64,000 nucleotides of DNA, taken from Sphingomonas sp. BK580. GTDB lineage: Bacteria; Pseudomonadota; Alphaproteobacteria; Sphingomonadales; Sphingomonadaceae. The stretch lies in the NCBI RefSeq assembly GCF_014194975.1, contig NZ_JACIAY010000005.1, positions 1 to 64,000 of the forward strand, written 5' to 3'. The notes below the pieces were generated by a model. That model was not told where the DNA came from, did no database searches, and saw nothing but the letters and a program-made list of their open reading frames with translations. Below are positions 17,520 through 25,267 of the stretch, one piece after another. The translations under genes and the position numbers were made by a program. Every line of letters begins with the position of its first letter. The stretch's first letter is position 1.

Positions 17520-18326
17520 CTAATCGTCCTCGCCGTGGCATGGCCGGCGCCCACAGACAGCATCCGCACCGTCGGTAGCAACGTTCACACGGCGAGCTCC
17601 TCGCTGCCGGTGCCGATCGGGGAAGCTCTGCATGATGAGGGCAAAAACAGCCACGGCCCCGAAGATGAAGGTTCCGATCACGGCGAAGAAGGTGAGGCGC
17701 ATCGTGACGGTGGCAATCGCCCTGTCGGGGTTGCTGGTCAAAGCGCTGCAATCGACGGGCCTGACATGGCCGTCCTGGTTGGCTTCGGCGTGCTTCTTCT
17801 CTGCCTTGCTGTTCTCGAGGCTGAGAGGGCTCGCTCGCCCGCGCGGACGGCCTACTGCGCTCTCCTGGGCATAGCTGGCTTCGTGCTCGCCATCCTTCCA
17901 CTGACCGCCTATGCAACCATCCACTGAACTCAGGTGCGTCCAGCTGATCAGCGATATGACGACGAGCGGCCCAATGGCGAGGCCGGCGACCAAGCCTGCG
18001 AGGATTCTTCCCGCCCTTCGAGCGACCACGACGACGCCCGCCAGCGACGTGGAGAGCGCGAGGGTCAGCGACGGCCAGACGTCTCTCAACAGGTCGAGCA
18101 GCGGAGCGCCAATCCTCCACGCGGCGATCGCTGCGAACAGAACCGGAAGCACGTAGGCCAGCCAATGCCACGCGCCGCCTCGGGCGGCAGCCGTTGGCAA
18201 GCTGCTCAGATCGACGTCGTTCGAGCGGGAGCCACCCTGCTTCCACGCCGCCTCCGCGACGAACGTAGCCACCATCACGCCTGCGAGCGCGCGGACGACA
18301 CCTCGTTTCGACCCATCCATCATCAT
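17520..18326 (-). CDS. hypothetical multi-pass membrane protein
   Basis: 268 residues starting at a run of three ATG codons. Predicted helices: residues 10-25 (VVRALAGVMVATFVAEAAW, signal-anchor), about 53-70 (WHWLAYVLPVLFAAIAAW), 85-105, 108-130 and 205-230 (LTFFAVIGTFIFGAVAVFALIM). The middle is polar and charged. The opposite strand has a 139-residue open frame (17508-17927) that also encodes hydrophobic stretches, so the strand choice is not certain. I prefer the minus strand because its frame is longer and begins with a proper signal-anchor. Function unknown. Confidence 0.5.
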   Translation of the reverse strand: MMMDGSKRGVVRALAGVMVATFVAEAAWKQGGSRSNDVDLSSLPTAAARGGAWHWLAYVLPVLFAAIAAWRIGAPLLDLLRDVWPSLTLALSTSLAGVVVVARRAGRILAGLVAGLAIGPLVVISLISWTHLSSVDGCIGGQWKDGEHEASYAQESAVGRPRGRASPLSLENSKAEKKHAEANQDGHVRPVDCSALTSNPDRAIATVTMRLTFFAVIGTFIFGAVAVFALIMQSFPDRHRQRGARRVNVATDGADAVCGRRPCHGEDD

Positions 18327-18512
18327 GATGGTTCAAATGCCGCTCGCCCTTAGATCTTTGTTCCGCACCGATCCGTGGCTAAGGAGTCTCCCGGAAACGA
18401 TGCGGCGCGGGATCGCGATCCTGGTCCGTCTGCCATCTCGTCATCGGCGACGCTTAATCCATATCGTCCGCGATCGGGACCTCACGCGACCGACGCGGCG
18501 GCAGAGATCCAT

Positions 18513-19598
18513 TCACGGCGACGACGGCGCACGAGGCGCGGGACGTCGGCCGCGCCGGCTGCCGCTCTCGCGCTCGAGATGCGCTATCGTCCGCTCGACG
18601 AGCTCCCTGAGGCGGGGCGGCAGCTCGCCCGGCCACCGCTCGTCCAGATAGTAGCGCCGAAGCGCTTCGCTCGTCATGGCCGAGGCGCTCACGACGCGTC
18701 GGTCCGTCGTGGTGACGGCCACGTACCAGGCCATGTCGCCCCAGTACTCGTGCGCGTCCGCGATCCAGATCTCCCCTGCGACCGGCTGGGACTCGAACAG
18801 CCAGCAGCGCGCCTCCTCCAGGCTCTCACCCTTCCCGGGCCTGACCGACTCGTCGTCGGTGAAGAACACCGTCTGGCGAGCCGCCGCGGGTGCACCGGCG
18901 ACGCAGAACTGCACCTGCGGGTTCTCGGGCCGGAAGTCCCCCGCCGGCTCGGTCAGCCCCTCGTCGAGCCACCCATCCAGCACGGGCAGACAAGCGACGA
19001 TTCGCAGCGGGTCGACGAGGCGATCGTCGCCCGCCTCGTCCCACCGCCCGGTCGGATGCAGGGTGGCGCCGACGTCTCCGTGATCCGCCACCTCGACGTG
19101 GGTCGTGGCGATCGCGAAGGCGTCGCCGATCGACGAGCCGTCGGCGAGCCGCTGGTACAGCGCGGCCGTCAGCGAGCGGGCCGCGTCGTTGGTGATCGTC
19201 GCGTCCGTGCCGATGGCCCAGTCCGCGCCGCCGTGCGCGACGAGTTCAGCCGCCACGCTGTCGGACGAGCAGGCGTTCAAGACGACGAGCCTGGGCCTGG
19301 CGGACAATCCCTTCAGCAGCGCCGCAAGGGCTCTGCCGTCTAGCTCGACCTCGCTCCCGTCTCCTTTCGAGAGCAGCAGCGAGCGACCGTCGCCGTGCGC
19401 CGCGAAGTGCAGCACGTCGGGCCGGAAGCGCCCGATGGTCGCGGTCAGGGCGTTCAGCTTCAGGTCGCTGTAGACGCGGAACTCGATCGGATCCGCGCCG
19501 GCGCCGCGCTCAAGCAGCTCCTGCAGGTCGTTGATCTCGCCGGGCAGGTCCAGGTCGGCGTGACCCGTCGGGTTGCTGGCCACGTACATCACCCGCAT
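18513..19598 (-). CDS. CHAT-domain caspase-like protease
   Basis: 361 residues. The N-terminal 190 residues form a CHAT (caspase HetF-associated with TPR) domain: the catalytic His68 in LHFAAHGDG and the catalytic Cys110 in LVVLNACSS are both present, with the usual GDGSEVELDG strand between. The region after residue 190 has no recognised domain and may recognise a partner or target. Start ATG 19598 is preceded by AGGAGG 7 bases upstream. It is the last gene of the cyclase/E2-like/cNMP-TIR operon, 66 bases after the cNMP-TIR gene. CHAT proteases often act as death effectors in bacterial conflict systems; here it may be a second effector or process the E2-like or TIR protein. That role is inferred. 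Confidence 0.85.
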   Translation of the reverse strand: MRVMYVASNPTGHADLDLPGEINDLQELLERGAGADPIEFRVYSDLKLNALTATIGRFRPDVLHFAAHGDGRSLLLSKGDGSEVELDGRALAALLKGLSARPRLVVLNACSSDSVAAELVAHGGADWAIGTDATITNDAARSLTAALYQRLADGSSIGDAFAIATTHVEVADHGDVGATLHPTGRWDEAGDDRLVDPLRIVACLPVLDGWLDEGLTEPAGDFRPENPQVQFCVAGAPAAARQTVFFTDDESVRPGKGESLEEARCWLFESQPVAGEIWIADAHEYWGDMAWYVAVTTTDRRVVSASAMTSEALRRYYLDERWPGELPPRLRELVERTIAHLERESGSRRGRRPAPRAPSSP

Positions 19599-19664
19599 CG
19601 GACATCCTCCTCATCGCCGTCTTCGGCCGCGGCCCGCAACTGTACGCAGCCGTGGCGCTCACCC

Positions 19665-20600
19665 TCAAGAAGTAGGGCGCAGCCTCGACCTCGCCTTCCG
19701 CTCCGCGACGAACTCCGTGATCGCCTCGATGGCCCGCGTGAGCGCCACGCGCGGCGGCACGCCCTCGTCCGGCAGGGAGTAGGTCATCGGCTGCATTCCC
19801 TTGAACAGCCGCGGGGCCGCGCCTGCCCCCCACTCGGGCACCATCACGAGCGTGCGGTGGCGCGACAGCTCCGACATGACGTAGCCGAGCTCGAAGCGAA
19901 CGGTGTGCCACCGATCGCCGCTCGCCCGCTCCGGCGGATCGCACAGGTCGTCGGGGTCGGCCAGCACCACGCCGAAGTCGGCCGCCCTCGCCTGCTCGTG
20001 CAGGACGTCGACCTGATGCTCCCCGGGGGGAACGAGGTCGTCGACGTTCCACAGCTCGACGTCGTGATCCCTCAGAAGCGCGAGCCTGATCTGCTGCGCG
20101 ATCTCCCTGCGGCTCTCCGATGCGATCATGAAGATGCGCGGCCGCTCGTTGACGGACGCGATGAGCTGGTTCCGCTGCTCGATCTTGTGGGTGAGCTCGA
20201 CCGCGAGCAGACGCCACAGCTCGGGTTCGCCCCGTCCCGCGCTTTTCAGCGCCGCCGATCCGCAGCGCAGCGCTACCACCGGTTCGCGCGCCGTCACCGT
20301 GGCCGTGCGGGGAAGGCGCGGGTTGATGGCGGCGAACTCTCCGACCACGTCGCCGGCGCCTCGTCCGTACGGCAGCCTCTCGCCGTTGACGATCAAGTCG
20401 ACGGATCCCGCCAGTATGAACCAGCAGTCGTCGTCGTTCGCGCCCTGGTGCATGAGCTCCTCGCCCGGCGAGAACGCGACGAGCTCGCCGGCATCCACGA
20501 GCGCCTCGGCAACGCTCCGGTTCCCGCGGACCGTCTTCTGGCTCAGCATCGCCTCGATCTGGTCGTCCCGATCCTTGAAGCGGTCGATCTGTACCGTCAC
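19665..20600 (-). CDS. cNMP-binding domain fused to TIR-like domain (Pycsar-type effector)
   Basis: 311 residues from GTG 20600. Residues 35-115 form a cyclic-nucleotide-binding domain with the phosphate-binding cassette GDVVGEFAAINPRLPRTATV (Glu88 and Arg98 in canonical places). A helix to about residue 150 leads into a TIR-like domain of the predicted nucleotide-binding type (PF10137-like): RPRIFMIAS, then VVLADPDD, then VRFELGY with the candidate catalytic Glu237. This domain order is that of PycTIR effectors, which bind cCMP or cUMP and deplete NAD+ to stop phage-infected cells. The gene overlaps the E2-like gene by 4 bases (GTGA) and the cyclase gene lies two genes upstream. Family knowledge gives the NADase role; activity here is inferred. 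Confidence 0.85.
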   Translation of the reverse strand: MTVQIDRFKDRDDQIEAMLSQKTVRGNRSVAEALVDAGELVAFSPGEELMHQGANDDDCWFILAGSVDLIVNGERLPYGRGAGDVVGEFAAINPRLPRTATVTAREPVVALRCGSAALKSAGRGEPELWRLLAVELTHKIEQRNQLIASVNERPRIFMIASESRREIAQQIRLALLRDHDVELWNVDDLVPPGEHQVDVLHEQARAADFGVVLADPDDLCDPPERASGDRWHTVRFELGYVMSELSRHRTLVMVPEWGAGAAPRLFKGMQPMTYSLPDEGVPPRVALTRAIEAITEFVAERKARSRLRPTS

Positions 20601-21325
20601 GCCACCATCCTCCTGTCGATGAGCGGGCACCCGGGCATGCGGCCGCAGCACCGGTACCCGGCGCGCCGAGCGGCCGCGAAGTAGTCCGCCTCGGCCTGCC
20701 GCCGCGCCCGCTCGGCGGCGAGCACGCGCTCGACCGAGGCGCGATGGCGGCAGGCGTCGAAGCGTACCGGCGACCCCGTCAGATCGAGGCAGCCGCGCGG
20801 ACACGCGGCGCCCCGCCGCACGCGCCGCCCTCCCTCCTTCAGGCGCTCTGCGAACCACCCGTCGTCGACCTCGATGCACCGAGCGTACTCGTCGGCCATG
20901 CCGATGGCTGCGGCGCCGGCCTCGGCATCGGCCTGCCGATCGGCCGCAGCAGGCCCGTGTGACAGCCACCGGCCCGCGGGCCAGCGGCCGCGCCGCTCCG
21001 CGCGCTGCTCGTTGACGAGCCACTCGCCGAGATCCTGCCAGAATACTGCGAGCTCGCCCGCATCCTCGACGCGGTAGCCCCGCCTGCCCAGGCAGAACGA
21101 GGAGTCGCCGTTGACGTGCAGCTCCGGGCAGCGCCTCGGCAGCCGCGTCCCCGGGCTACGCTCGCCAACGCGCATGAACCCGTCCTCCGTCCACATCCTG
21201 ACCAGGGTGGCCGGAACGACGGCGCCGCTCGGCAGCGGCGGCGCGACAATCCACTCGCAGCCGCCGGCGCCGAGCGGGGCCGCCCACGGCGGGGCGGACG
21301 CGGAGAGGGCGTCTCCGAGCGTCAC
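20597..21325 (-). CDS. E2-like (UBC-fold) candidate with SEC-C-like cysteine cluster
   Basis: 242 residues from GTG 21325, overlapping the cyclase stop by 4 bases (GTGA) and the cNMP-TIR start in the same way. Residues 20-125 resemble a bacterial E2 ubiquitin-conjugating fold: His70 and Asn72 in ELHVNGDSSFCLG precede Cys78 as in the HPN...C signature, followed by a WQDLGEWL helix and a GRWPAGRW end typical of prokaryotic E2 families. Residues 175-194 (C175, C179, C192, H194) look like a degenerate SEC-C zinc motif, and C226, C227, C233 add more cysteines. No E1, JAB or ubiquitin-like gene is next to it. In type II CBASS, E2-containing Cap2 conjugates the cyclase; an analogous job here is speculative. 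The E2 call comes from motif spacing alone. Confidence 0.5.
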   Translation of the reverse strand: MTLGDALSASAPPWAAPLGAGGCEWIVAPPLPSGAVVPATLVRMWTEDGFMRVGERSPGTRLPRRCPELHVNGDSSFCLGRRGYRVEDAGELAVFWQDLGEWLVNEQRAERRGRWPAGRWLSHGPAAADRQADAEAGAAAIGMADEYARCIEVDDGWFAERLKEGGRRVRRGAACPRGCLDLTGSPVRFDACRHRASVERVLAAERARRQAEADYFAAARRAGYRCCGRMPGCPLIDRRMVA

Positions 21326-22941
21326 CGGTCGAGGTAGGCGCGGGCCGGCGGCGCGGCTGCCGCGGCGGCGGCAGCCGAGGAGAGGATCGCGGGGCTGCGG
21401 GTCGGCGAGCCTGCGACCGTCGCCGGAACCCGCCCCGAACCGACCTGCGTGGCCACGTCGTCGTAGTCGAGGTGGCCCGCCGTCCGACCGGGCCCGAACA
21501 GTGCCTTTACGCCGACCGAGGCGGCGGCGTAGGCGCTCGGGCCGATGCGGGTCTGATGCCCCTTGCACTCGCGCTGGCAGGACTCCGACTCGCGGATCGC
21601 GAGGCTCGACGCCACCCGCACCGCTCGGTCGCCGCGGATGCCCACCCGCGACACCGGCGTTGGTCCGGTCTCGAATCCGATCGCGAGGCCCAGCTTGCGC
21701 GTCTCGGGCATCAGTTCGCCGCAGAGGTCGAAGGATGAGCGGAGCGCGCCGGCGCACAGCGCCGCCTGGTCCACCGTCGAGCGCAGGTCCACTTCCTGCG
21801 ATGTGCCCTCCGCCATGATCGCGAGGATGCAGTCGCCGATGAAGCGAACCTTGCGGCCGTCGAATTCGCTCTGCACGACGGCGTTGAGCTCGGAGCGCAG
21901 CACGTGCAGAAGCCGCACCGCCTCGCCGAGGCCGCCTTCGGCCATGCAGCGGTCGATGTACGCCGTGTAGCCGTCGAGGTCGGCGAAGATCGCCGCAAGC
22001 GGCATCCTGACTGACCGGCTCGGCGAGAGCGTCGCATAGTCGATGGTGCGCAGCGGCGGGGTGTGCTGGTGAAAGCGGAAGTCCGAGGGCACGGGGGGCC
22101 TGGCGCGTCCCTCGCGCACCTCTCCGGTCCACTCGTCGAGGCGCGCCGTGACGACGGCGCCGCGGTCGCGGGTCGCCGATCTCGCCCGCAATGCCTCCAG
22201 CTCGAACACGGAAGCCGGCATCGCGCGCTCCTCGAACAGCGTCGTCGCGCGTCGGAACGCCAGCGCCGCGCGCACGCGGTCGGAGAGGAACACTCCCTCC
22301 TCGTCGCCCATGGCGAGCTTGGCCGCGTGGTTCGCCGAAGGCCCCACGAACATCGGCTCGCGCTCGTCGCTCCTACCGCTGTTGATCGCGACGCAGGGCC
22401 CGAGGTCGATCCCGACGCGGAAGCGCAGCTGCACGCCGAGCTCGGAGAGGAAGCGGTCTCCGCCCAGGCGGGCCAAGGCGGTCATCTCCTCGGCCAGGTC
22501 GAGCGCCGCCGCGACGCGCTCGGCCGTCGACGCCTCGCCGCGCGGCTCGATCACCACCGCGTGCAGGCGAGCTCCGTGATAGTCCACGCGCTGGGCGCCC
22601 GCGCCCTCGACCACGCGGTCGGCGGCCGAGTAGAGGGTCGAGAGCAGCGCGAGCCCGCGCGCGTGGCTCGTCGGCGTCTCGACGCCGCGCTCGAGCCTGA
22701 CGTCGTCGTAGTTGAGCAGCTGCACGTAGACCTGGACCGTGTCGACGAGCACCGCCGCTCCGTTCGGCAGGTCGAACAGCGGCCGGTCGGCCAGCGGCGC
22801 CCGGCCGGCCGCGCGCGCGGCCTCGCGCATCCGCGCCAGCCTAGGCAGGTACTCGTCCGCGTAGCGCTCGACCTTCACGACCGGCGCCGACGCCATGAAC
22901 CCTCGAATGCGCGCCTCGGCGCGCGACCTGCTCCACGTCAT
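21322..22941 (-). CDS. double class III nucleotide cyclase (PycC-like)
   Basis: 539 residues, ATG with AAAGGG 7 bases upstream. Two cyclase-like modules are visible. The first (about residues 60-230: AVLVDTVQVYVQLL, VDYHGARLHAVV, FRVGIDLGPCVAINSG, FVGPSANHAAKLA) lacks parts of the metal site and is probably regulatory. The second (about 305-490) has both metal aspartates (IFADLDGYTAYID and KVRFIGDCILAIM), a glycine turn (AIGFETGP) and RVASSLA, so it should be catalytic. The C-terminus is Ala/Pro-rich. As the first gene of an operon with a cNMP-TIR effector, it fits a Pycsar pyrimidine cyclase (cCMP or cUMP) rather than a housekeeping adenylate cyclase; the base specificity is inferred from context. 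Confidence 0.85.
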   Translation of the reverse strand: MTWSRSRAEARIRGFMASAPVVKVERYADEYLPRLARMREAARAAGRAPLADRPLFDLPNGAAVLVDTVQVYVQLLNYDDVRLERGVETPTSHARGLALLSTLYSAADRVVEGAGAQRVDYHGARLHAVVIEPRGEASTAERVAAALDLAEEMTALARLGGDRFLSELGVQLRFRVGIDLGPCVAINSGRSDEREPMFVGPSANHAAKLAMGDEEGVFLSDRVRAALAFRRATTLFEERAMPASVFELEALRARSATRDRGAVVTARLDEWTGEVREGRARPPVPSDFRFHQHTPPLRTIDYATLSPSRSVRMPLAAIFADLDGYTAYIDRCMAEGGLGEAVRLLHVLRSELNAVVQSEFDGRKVRFIGDCILAIMAEGTSQEVDLRSTVDQAALCAGALRSSFDLCGELMPETRKLGLAIGFETGPTPVSRVGIRGDRAVRVASSLAIRESESCQRECKGHQTRIGPSAYAAASVGVKALFGPGRTAGHLDYDDVATQVGSGRVPATVAGSPTRSPAILSSAAAAAAAAPPARAYLDR

Positions 22942-22989
22942 TCGTCATCCCTTTCTCAAAATCCGCGCCCCGCCGCCTGTCGCTCCCGT

Positions 22990-23007
22990 CTTAACGTATA
23001 TGTTAAG
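22990..23007. promoter_or_regulatory. operator copy 1, CTTAAC-N6-GTTAAG
   Basis: Inverted repeat with 6-base arms and a 6-base GTATAT centre. It overlaps the likely -10 box of the minus-strand cyclase operon: TTGAAG (about 23024) and TATACG lie 18 bases apart. Likely bound by the HTH protein encoded at 23537-23998. Confidence 0.65.
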
Positions 23008-23077
23008 CGGAGTGGCAGCTTCAAGGCTGTCGCCCTTCTTTCCTGTGGATAAGCCGAAACCGTTGGACCGTTGACGA

Positions 23078-23095
23078 CTTAACGCCTACGTTAAG
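23078..23095. promoter_or_regulatory. operator copy 2, CTTAAC-N6-GTTAAG
   Basis: Second copy of the inverted repeat, same arms and spacing, different centre (GCCTAC), 88 bases centre-to-centre from the first and 18 bases before the start codon at 23113. A TTGACG -35-like hexamer at 23071 abuts it, so binding should repress the plus-strand trio (autoregulation). Confidence 0.65.
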
Positions 23096-23112
23096 CGCGA
23101 GAGGTTCGGGCG

Positions 23113-23544
23113 ATGGCGCTTCGGGGCATTAGGAGCGAGACGCAGCTTGCGGCCGCCCGCGTGGAGGGGCGACGCTGGGCCGTGGCGATGCGGGACGCGG
23201 AGTGGGAGCGTTTCGGCACGGCGATCTGCGCGGCCGCCCGTCTGCGTCTTACCGCCGTGATGGAGCACTTCTGCGACCATGGGGAACGGGATCTCCCCCG
23301 CGGCGCGTTCCGTTGGCTGACGGCGTCGGGTCGGCCAAGGGGCGCCGCGCGCGAGGGCGCCTTCGAGGCGAGAGGAACCGTGCTGCGAGGACACGCGACC
23401 GATCGCGTGTTCTTCGTGACCGAGATCGCCGTCGATCCGACGGTCCCGGCTCCGCCGGGCCGCCGTCGGCGCAGGCTTGAGGATGGTGGAGAGCGGCAGC
23501 TTGCGCTGGCGCTCCTGACAGCAAAGGAAGAAGGCGATGGCTGA
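23113..23544 (+). CDS. putative toxin of a toxin-antitoxin-chaperone-like trio
   Basis: 143 residues, ATG with GAGAGG 9 bases upstream. A helical, Arg/Ala-rich first half (MRDAEWERFGTAICAAARL) is followed by beta strands (EARGTVLRGHATDRVFFVTEIAVDP) and a C-terminal helix (ERQLALALLTAKEE). The last part recalls RelE/HigB-like toxins, but I cannot confirm a family. It overlaps the HTH gene by 8 bases and is followed by a SecB-like gene, which is the gene order toxin, antitoxin, chaperone of TAC systems. The toxin role is inferred from position. Confidence 0.55.
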   Translation: MALRGIRSETQLAAARVEGRRWAVAMRDAEWERFGTAICAAARLRLTAVMEHFCDHGERDLPRGAFRWLTASGRPRGAAREGAFEARGTVLRGHATDRVFFVTEIAVDPTVPAPPGRRRRRLEDGGERQLALALLTAKEEGDG

Positions 23545-23998
23545 GACGGATCAGAGGGATCGGCTCGACGAGGACGACAAGCTGTTCGAGGAGTCCTTCC
23601 TGCTCGCCACACAGGTGACGCTGCAGCGCCTCCTGAACGAGAAGCAGCTGAAATACCGTGATCTCGCGAAGCGGCTGGGCGTGAGCGAGGCACGGGTAAG
23701 CCACATGTTCGGGGACGAGGCCTCGAACCTCACGATCCGCACGGTAGCCCGCATCTACCGACAGCTAGGCGAGACCCCGGTCATCCTGTCCGTCCGGGAT
23801 CTGGAGCGGATTACGGCCGGTCGGGACGGCTGCCTCGAGAACGTCGCCGGTTGGACGGTGCTAGCCGACGAAGTGGGGCCGTTCGAGGTCGCGCGCGCCA
23901 AGGTGGTGACCGAAGGGGACGTGACCGCCGACTGGCGCCCGTCGCGATCGAGCGAGTGGATGGCCGCCGAGAACCAGCTTCTGGGACGGATGGCCTGA
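23537..23998 (+). CDS. HTH antitoxin-like regulator
   Basis: 153 residues. Residues 25-85 form an XRE/Cro-type helix-turn-helix (LQRLLNEKQLKYRDLAKRLG then VSEARVSHMFGDEASNLTIR). The C-terminal 65 residues contain three Trp residues (GWTVLADE, DWRPSRSSEWMA) and end in a short hydrophobic helix; in TAC antitoxins such a C-terminal extension (ChAD) is bound by the SecB-like chaperone. It overlaps the preceding gene by 8 bases and lies 6 bases before the SecB-like gene. It is the natural candidate to bind the two CTTAAC-N6-GTTAAG sites upstream. Confidence 0.75.
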   Translation: MAETDQRDRLDEDDKLFEESFLLATQVTLQRLLNEKQLKYRDLAKRLGVSEARVSHMFGDEASNLTIRTVARIYRQLGETPVILSVRDLERITAGRDGCLENVAGWTVLADEVGPFEVARAKVVTEGDVTADWRPSRSSEWMAAENQLLGRMA

Positions 23999-24004
23999 AC
24001 GCTC

Positions 24005-24484
24005 ATGGCCGGAAACGCCGCGACCGTCGACTCCAAGGTCTACAACGCCCTCATCGGCCACGCCACCTTGCGGGGCATCTGGATGACCGAGTCGCGCTTC
24101 GACATGAGCCCTCAGGTGCTTGATCCCGACGACGTGCCGCTCAGCCACTCGCTGCGGACCCACGACGTCGAGGTGACGCTGGAGGACGAAGGCGTCGTCT
24201 ACGGCTTCGTCCGCTTCGAGGCGGTGTCACGACGCAAGCGGAAGCGGGTGATCAACGTCGCCGCCAAGTACTTCGTCAGCTACCGGGTCGAGGGCGGCTG
24301 CGATCAGGCGATGGCAGAGCTCTTCATGGACCGCGTCGGCAAGCTCGCGGCGTACCCCTATTTCCGAGCGCTCGTCGCCTCGCTCGTGGGCCAGGCCGGC
24401 GCGCAGGTTCCCACTTTGCCCATCATGACCTTCCAGCCGAGAAGCATCCGCTACGCAAGCGACCGCGAGACCGTTGCGGACTGA
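24005..24484 (+). CDS. SecB-like chaperone of TAC-type module
   Basis: 159 residues with the overall pattern of the SecB family: N-terminal strands, a middle AAKYFVSYRVEGG strand, a long helix (CDQAMAELFMDRVGKLAAYPYFRALVASL in sequence, split around residue 110) and a C-terminal VPTLPIMTFQP segment matching the SecB ending. Housekeeping SecB is normally next to dnaQ or grxC; here it follows an HTH gene by 6 bases, so it is more likely a dedicated chaperone that controls the antitoxin, as in Mycobacterium HigBA-SecB or the CmdTAC antiphage system. The family call is from pattern recognition. Confidence 0.65.
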   Translation: MAGNAATVDSKVYNALIGHATLRGIWMTESRFDMSPQVLDPDDVPLSHSLRTHDVEVTLEDEGVVYGFVRFEAVSRRKRKRVINVAAKYFVSYRVEGGCDQAMAELFMDRVGKLAAYPYFRALVASLVGQAGAQVPTLPIMTFQPRSIRYASDRETVAD

Positions 24485-24823
24485 CGCGCGATCAGGAAGC
24501 CGCGGCAAGCATCCGGCGTTCGTCGCCACCCTTTCCGGAACCAGGCGCAACCCGCGGGTTGTGCCTTCCCGCGCCGCATCCGGCTACCCGCCATCCATGG
24601 GGAAAGGGACAAGGGTCGTCCTCACTCCACGTTGTTTCGACGGCGAGCTGCTGGCACCTTGAGGCTTGGTGGCCGGGACCGCTGACGAGCGATGCGCTCG
24701 TCGCCGGGAAGGTCGCTGCTCGGGCGAGCCGCGCGCCGACGCTTGCACCGCTCGGCGCAACCCGCCCGAAGGGGAACGAATAAACTTCGGTTTGGAGTTG
24801 GTATCGAAAGAAAGCGTCGAATG
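24485..24823. other. 339 bases between convergent genes, nothing seen
   Basis: No convincing frame or repeat. It probably contains the terminators of the SecB-like trio and of the minus-strand gene at 24824; no strong stem-loop with a T-run was found. Confidence 0.4.
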
Positions 24824-25267
24824 TCAGTAGTAGGCCACGCCCTCCTCCTTCTTGTCGTAGCTGCCGGGAGCGACGGACATGGTGAAGCTCGCCCAGGCCG
24901 ATCCACCGGATCCGTCCGCAAGCTCGAAGCGGGAGACCAGGAACAGACTGCCGGGCCCGGCCGGTACCGCGCGAGTGAAGCGGCGCGTACGGCCGGGCCG
25001 TATGGCGATGTCGTCCAAGGCCGCGCCGACCGGCAGCAGGGAGCGGTGAGGTGTGCCGGGAGGGGCGAGACTCGCCACGACGGTCTTCAGGATCACCTCG
25101 GACGGGCCCGGGTTGTGGACGGACCAGATGAAGGATCCCCGTTCGACCACCAGATCGATGACCGGCCCCGTGCGGCTCCGTTGTTGCACCCCGAAAATGC
25201 TCAGCTGGAGAGCCGAGACGATGGCGGCGATGACCGCCAAGCTCAACGTCACGGCGGTGGCCAGCAT
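24824..25267 (-). CDS. hypothetical membrane-anchored protein
   Basis: 147 residues. An N-terminal membrane helix (MLATAVTLSLAVIAAIVSALQ) is followed by a beta-rich domain (VIDLVVERGSFIWSVHNPG, SEVILKTVVASLAP, SLFLVSRFELADG, SAWASFTMSV), possibly an immunoglobulin-like sandwich facing the cytosol or periplasm. The C-terminus is charged (SYDKKEEGVAYY). Many small bacterial anchored proteins have this layout. Not recognised further. Confidence 0.6.
   Translation of the reverse strand: MLATAVTLSLAVIAAIVSALQLSIFGVQQRSRTGPVIDLVVERGSFIWSVHNPGPSEVILKTVVASLAPPGTPHRSLLPVGAALDDIAIRPGRTRRFTRAVPAGPGSLFLVSRFELADGSGGSAWASFTMSVAPGSYDKKEEGVAYY

Noticed and set aside
21322..22941. possible housekeeping adenylate cyclase
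   Set aside because: Context (E2-like, cNMP-TIR, CHAT genes coupled by GTGA overlaps) points to a defence cyclase; ATP versus pyrimidine use still needs testing.
24005..24484. housekeeping SecB
   Set aside because: Third gene of a small HTH-containing operon and not next to the usual secB neighbours; a dedicated TAC chaperone fits better.
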